Made by a program: the position numbers and the translations under genes. From assembly GCF_000721075.1 (NCBI RefSeq), contig NZ_JOEQ01000012.1, positions 186,001-250,000 of the forward strand: DNA of 64,000 nucleotides, read 5' to 3'. Below the pieces are notes generated by a model. The model did not search any database, was not told the DNA's origin, and saw only the letters and a program-made list of their open reading frames with translations. This DNA is from Streptosporangium amethystogenes. Lineage in GTDB: Bacteria; Actinomycetota; Actinomycetes; Streptosporangiales; Streptosporangiaceae. Below are positions 61,013 to 64,000 of the stretch, in pieces. Each line of letters opens with the position of its first letter. Position 1 is the stretch's first letter.

Positions 61013-62017
61013 ATGCAACTGCCCGCGCCTCGAGGTCCCCTCACCGCGCTTCTCTTCGAGCGGCTGGCGTGCCCGCCTCATGAGTTCGGCCCGCCACCGG
61101 TGCCCGCCAGGACGCCGGCCCTGGAGGACGAGGATCTCCAGCTCGCGCTTTTCGCCTGTTACGAGCTGCACTATCGCGGCTTCGCGGAGGTGGACGAGGA
61201 GTGGGAGTGGGAGCCGTCACTGCTGGCGGTCAGAAGGGCGCTGGAGCGGCGGTTCGAGGACGGTCTCGCACGGGCGGTGCCGCGCCCCGTTCCCACCTTC
61301 TCGGTGCCCATGCGCCGGGCCTTGGCCGAGCTGACGGCCACCGCCGCCGGGCCCGATCTGTCGGGATTCCTGCAGCGTGAGGCCGATCTCGCGCAGTTCC
61401 GCGAGTTCGTCGCGCACCGGTCGATCTACCATCTCAAGGAGGCCGACCCGCACACCTGGGCGATCCCCCGGCTGCATGGTGACCCCAAGGCGGCCCTGGT
61501 CGAGATCCAGGCGGACGAGTACGGCGGCGGGCGCGCCGGGCGGATGCACTCGGAGCTGTTTCGCACCACCATGCGCCGCCTGGGTATGGACGACTCCTAC
61601 GGCGCCTACCTGGACCGGGTCCCGGCGATCACCCTGGCCGTCTCCAACGCCATGTCGCTGTTCGGGCTCCACCGGCGCCACCTCGGAGCGCTGCTGGGCC
61701 ACCTGGCGGCGTTCGAGATGACCTCCTCGATCCCCAACCACCGCTACTCCATGGGCCTGCGGAGACTGGGCGGGGACCAGGAGGCGAGGCGTTTCTACGA
61801 CGAACACGTGCAGGCCGACGCCGTCCACGAGCAGATCGCCGCGCACGACATGTGCGGCGGGTTCGCACGGCAGTACCCCGCACGCGCCGGTGACGTCCTG
61901 TACGGGGCCGCCTGCGCCCTCACCCTGGAGCGGCTCTTCGCCGAGCACGTCATGCACAACTGGCGGCGCGGGGCCTCGTCCCTGCGGGAGGCGGGCCTGA
62001 TGGTGGGAAGCCGATGA
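61013..62017 (+). CDS. Iron-containing redox enzyme family protein (heme-oxygenase-like fold)
   Basis: The 334-residue product is helical and carries metal-ligand patterns of the heme-oxygenase-like diiron group: IYHLKEADPHTWAIPRL, then VEIQADEYGGGRAGRMHSELF, and EHVQADAVHEQIAAHDM with further Glu/His ligands. Members are oxidases or oxygenases, some of them with a labile two-iron site. The substrate is unknown. ATG 61013 has GGGAG nine bases upstream. Its TGA overlaps the next ATG (ATGA at 62014-62017), so it is co-translated with the glycosyltransferase gene. A CDGSH protein gene lies just beyond; this pairing recurs in actinomycetes. Confidence 0.82.
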   Translation: MQLPAPRGPLTALLFERLACPPHEFGPPPVPARTPALEDEDLQLALFACYELHYRGFAEVDEEWEWEPSLLAVRRALERRFEDGLARAVPRPVPTFSVPMRRALAELTATAAGPDLSGFLQREADLAQFREFVAHRSIYHLKEADPHTWAIPRLHGDPKAALVEIQADEYGGGRAGRMHSELFRTTMRRLGMDDSYGAYLDRVPAITLAVSNAMSLFGLHRRHLGALLGHLAAFEMTSSIPNHRYSMGLRRLGGDQEARRFYDEHVQADAVHEQIAAHDMCGGFARQYPARAGDVLYGAACALTLERLFAEHVMHNWRRGASSLREAGLMVGSR

Positions 62018-63120
62018 TGGACCTGGATTACGTGCTGCCGTTGCGCTGGGACGACGACTCCGGCCTTGCGGAGCTGACCGCCTACCTACGCCGGCTCAGC
62101 CGCAGCGTCCGCGTCATCGTCGTCGACGGCTCCCCGGCCGCCCTGTTCGACCGGCACGCGCACCGGTGGAACGGCCTGGTGTGGCACATGCGGCCCGACG
62201 AGGATCTCGGCTTCGCCAACGGCAAGGTCAACGGCGTGATCACCGGAATGCGCCAGGCCGGCGCCGAACACGTGGTCATCGCCGACGACGACGTCCGCTA
62301 CGGCGAGGCCGAACTGTCCAGGCTGGACACCCTGCTGCGGGGAGCCGACCTGGTCCGGCCGCAGAACTACTTCGCCCCCCTGCCCTGGCACGCCCGCTGG
62401 GACACCGCCCGGACCCTGCTCAACCGCGGCTTCGGCGCCGACTACCCCGGCACGTTCGGCGTACGCCGCTCGATCTTCCTGAAGATGGGCGGCTACGACG
62501 GGAACGTGTTGTTCGAAAACCTGGAACTCATCCGCACGATCCGCGCCCACGGCGGTCGCGAGTGCCGCCCCCTGGACCTCTACGTCCGCCGTCTGCCGCC
62601 GGAGCCGCACCGGTTCTGGTCCCAGCGCGTCCGGCAGGCCTACGACGACCTGGCCCAACCGGCCCGCATGGCGTTCTTCCTCGCCGTCGTCCCCGCCCTG
62701 GCCGCCGGGTTGTCACGCCGGCGTTCCCGGACGGTTCTGGCCGGTGCCGCCGCGTCGGCCGGGCTGGCGGTGGGACTGGCCGAGATCGGCCGCCGCAGGG
62801 GCGGCGGGCGGCGGGTCTTCCCCTTCACCGCCGCGCTGTTCGCCCCGGTGTGGCTGCTGGAGAGGGCCGTATGCAGTTGGCTGGCACTGGCGGCCCGCCT
62901 GTTTCGCGGCGGGGTCCCCTACGCCGGACGTCGGATGCGGACCGCCGCGCACTCCTCCCGCCGGCTCAGGGCGCGTGCTCAGGCCACCGCGTCGGGCTCG
63001 CTCGCGGCCCGGAAACCGACCCGCTTGTGCGAGCCGTCACAGAACGGCTTGGCCGCCGAACGCCCGCAGCGGCACAGCGCCACCGTCGTCCGGCCCGGGT
63101 CGATGACGACCCCGTCCTGA
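62014..63120 (+). CDS. GT2-like membrane glycosyltransferase
   Basis: The 368-residue product has a GT-A fold: VRVIVVDGSP at the nucleotide site, then VIADDDVRYG with the DxD metal motif, and FGVRRSIFLKMGGYDGNVLFE. Two or three hydrophobic helices follow (about 215-305). The last 70 residues are Arg/Ala/Ser-rich and are encoded antisense to the CDGSH gene, so they may be a read-through tail rather than a functional domain. The donor and acceptor are unknown. Translation is coupled to the upstream gene. The predicted stop is 142 bp inside the neighbouring gene's region. Confidence 0.8.
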   Translation: MMDLDYVLPLRWDDDSGLAELTAYLRRLSRSVRVIVVDGSPAALFDRHAHRWNGLVWHMRPDEDLGFANGKVNGVITGMRQAGAEHVVIADDDVRYGEAELSRLDTLLRGADLVRPQNYFAPLPWHARWDTARTLLNRGFGADYPGTFGVRRSIFLKMGGYDGNVLFENLELIRTIRAHGGRECRPLDLYVRRLPPEPHRFWSQRVRQAYDDLAQPARMAFFLAVVPALAAGLSRRRSRTVLAGAAASAGLAVGLAEIGRRRGGGRRVFPFTAALFAPVWLLERAVCSWLALAARLFRGGVPYAGRRMRTAAHSSRRLRARAQATASGSLAARKPTRLCEPSQNGLAAERPQRHSATVVRPGSMTTPS

Positions 63121-63203
63121 GTCATCAGCGTGAACACCCCTCGAATCAACAACGGCCCGTTTTCACAGGGAGTCACCGTGACCGAATTATCCGTTTTGGA
63201 CAT
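62979..63203 (-). CDS. CDGSH iron-sulfur domain protein
   Basis: The 74-residue product has the CDGSH signature complete: CRCGRSAAKPFCDGSH, in which three cysteines and the histidine hold a [2Fe-2S] cluster. The N-terminal strand region is VTVTPCENGPLLIRG. I chose ATG 63203 because it gives the normal length; longer frames extend into non-homologous sequence. There is no strong ribosome site. The 3' half overlaps the end of the glycosyltransferase gene on the other strand by 142 bp. It is likely redox or Fe-S transfer related and may work with the iron-containing redox enzyme encoded nearby. Confidence 0.88.
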   Translation of the reverse strand: MSKTDNSVTVTPCENGPLLIRGVFTLMTQDGVVIDPGRTTVALCRCGRSAAKPFCDGSHKRVGFRAASEPDAVA

Positions 63204-63410
63204 ATCAGCGTGCTGCCCACTGTCTCCCCTCAGAAACGCAGGCCGGGCACCCCGAACCGAGGCGTCACCTCCTCCGCAGCGACCACTGACGGGCAACACC
63301 GCCGACGCGAAGGTCCGACCCCACATGCTCGCTGGCATGTCAAAGCGGAGGTGGGGATTCTCAGCGTCTTCTTCTGCCGGGGGACTTGATGACGTCCCAG
63401 ATCACGTGAG

Positions 63411-63713
63411 TCAGGACGCCAGGAACACCTCGTCGAGGTGCCATTCGAGGGTCTCGATATCTGGCCGGTCGTGCCGGTGTCGGGGAACGGCGATCTGGCT
63501 TCCGGCACGTCGGTAGAACTGCTCGCCGTTGCCGAACTCCTCGCGAAGCCGTGGGCTGACCCTCAGCCGGTACGTGGGATCGACGGCCAGATAACCGCGG
63601 TCGAAGAGGGTGTGGGCGCCTGATCGCGACAGCCCTCGCCGGCTGACCCCGCCTGGCAGGTCGTTCATGCCCGGACTCCCCGGCCTCCGGTTTCCAGAAA
63701 CCGGGGAGCCCAC
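63411..63713 (-). pseudogene. C-terminal remnant of an HNH-type endonuclease
   Basis: The frame contains a good match to the last part of HNH restriction-endonuclease-like proteins: HTLFDRGYLAVDPTYRLRVS, then LREEFGNGEQFY and RPDIETLEWHLDEVF. The upstream portion (before residue about 35) is not homologous, so the N-terminal domain and the HNH core are missing. No complete partner gene (modification enzyme) is present. Confidence 0.65.
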
Positions 63714-63718
63714 CTCTC

Positions 63719-64000
63719 TCAGCCCTCCTCGACCCCGAGATGCGTGCCGTGGTGCTTCGGGGTGTCGATCTCGTCGAGCAGTGCGATCGCGAGGTCGGCG
63801 TAGGAGATGCGGCTGGCCGCGTCCGCCGGGGCCGTCCGGTACCGGCCGGTGCGCGTACCGCCGTGGTCGAAGTCGCCGGCCGGGCTGACGACCAGCCAGT
63901 CGAGGGTGGTCTCGGCCGCGCGCAACGTCTCCGTCCCGGCGGCGTGTCCCAGGTAGAACGATCGGTACTCCTGGGGATAGCCGGGGGTGTCCATCAGTTT
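63719..64000 (-). CDS. C-terminal part of an NAD(P)-binding oxidoreductase, cut by the window edge
   Basis: Ninety-three codons are visible. LDWLVVSPAGDFDHGGTRTG and ISYADLAIALLDEID are typical of the C-terminal half of atypical short-chain NAD(P)H-binding proteins (NmrA or YwnB-like). The Rossmann glycine motif would lie upstream, outside the window. An internal ATG at 63994 is unlikely to be the start. Confidence 0.75.
   Translation of the reverse strand, partial: KLMDTPGYPQEYRSFYLGHAAGTETLRAAETTLDWLVVSPAGDFDHGGTRTGRYRTAPADAASRISYADLAIALLDEIDTPKHHGTHLGVEEG

Noticed and set aside
1..64000. tRNA or rRNA genes
   Set aside because: I found no cloverleaf with TTCGA-type arms or rRNA-like stretches in the gaps.

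Overview
The window is about 70% GC, with strong G/C at third codon positions, frequent GTG starts, SD-led genes and probable leaderless genes. The content is actinobacterial: a type VII (ESX) secretion core, several Ser/Thr kinases with C-terminal membrane segments, a giant SARP-type regulator, the GlgE alpha-glucan pathway, and many Tat or Sec exported proteins. A filamentous actinomycete of the Streptosporangiaceae type fits best, but that is an inference. No rRNA, tRNA, insertion sequence, phage gene or CRISPR array is visible.

Layout. 1-8.9 kb is a compact ESX locus: two WXG100 proteins, a YbaB-like protein, EccD, EccC, an EspC-like small protein and a WXG100 protein fused to a lytic-transglycosylase-like domain. 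8.9-17 kb is housekeeping: an MBL hydrolase, MnmA and a cysteine desulfurase (tRNA thiolation), a TetR/MFS pair, and the electron transfer flavoprotein EtfBA. 17.4-27.1 kb is a signalling block: one membrane kinase, a hemerythrin protein, then an operon of two kinases and a 1141-residue SARP/ATPase regulator that resembles AfsK/AfsR. 27.2-32 kb holds a YbaK deacylase, a Tat-exported amine oxidase and a translationally coupled trio (coiled-coil protein, QueC-like PP-loop protein, DppA-like D-aminopeptidase). 32-46.6 kb is mostly alpha-glucan metabolism: GT4 transferase, debranching-type glucosidase, GlgP, and the glgE-treS-mak operon, with an enoyl-CoA hydratase and an amino-acid oxidase among them. 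46.6-56.9 kb is surface and exported proteins: fasciclin, DedA, a collagen-like protein with a cysteine cluster, a MocR/MFS pair, a NucB-PKD secreted nuclease and a lipoprotein glycosidase.

57-61 kb differs from the rest. Next to an intact nitroreductase and an intact DUF5996 gene lie partial, internally deleted copies of both, a truncated histidine kinase and a truncated ORF, so this stretch looks like a duplication and decay zone. 61-64 kb carries a translationally coupled heme-oxygenase-like protein and glycosyltransferase whose end overlaps a CDGSH iron-sulfur gene by 142 bp antisense, then an HNH-nuclease remnant and a partial NAD(P)-binding oxidoreductase.

How the parts work together. 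GlgE extends alpha-glucan from maltose-1-phosphate, which TreS and maltokinase make from trehalose. GlgP and the glucosidase on the other side can degrade glucan. No glgB is in this locus. The ESX genes supply the motor (EccC), channel subunit (EccD) and substrates, while EccB, EccE and mycosin are not in the window.
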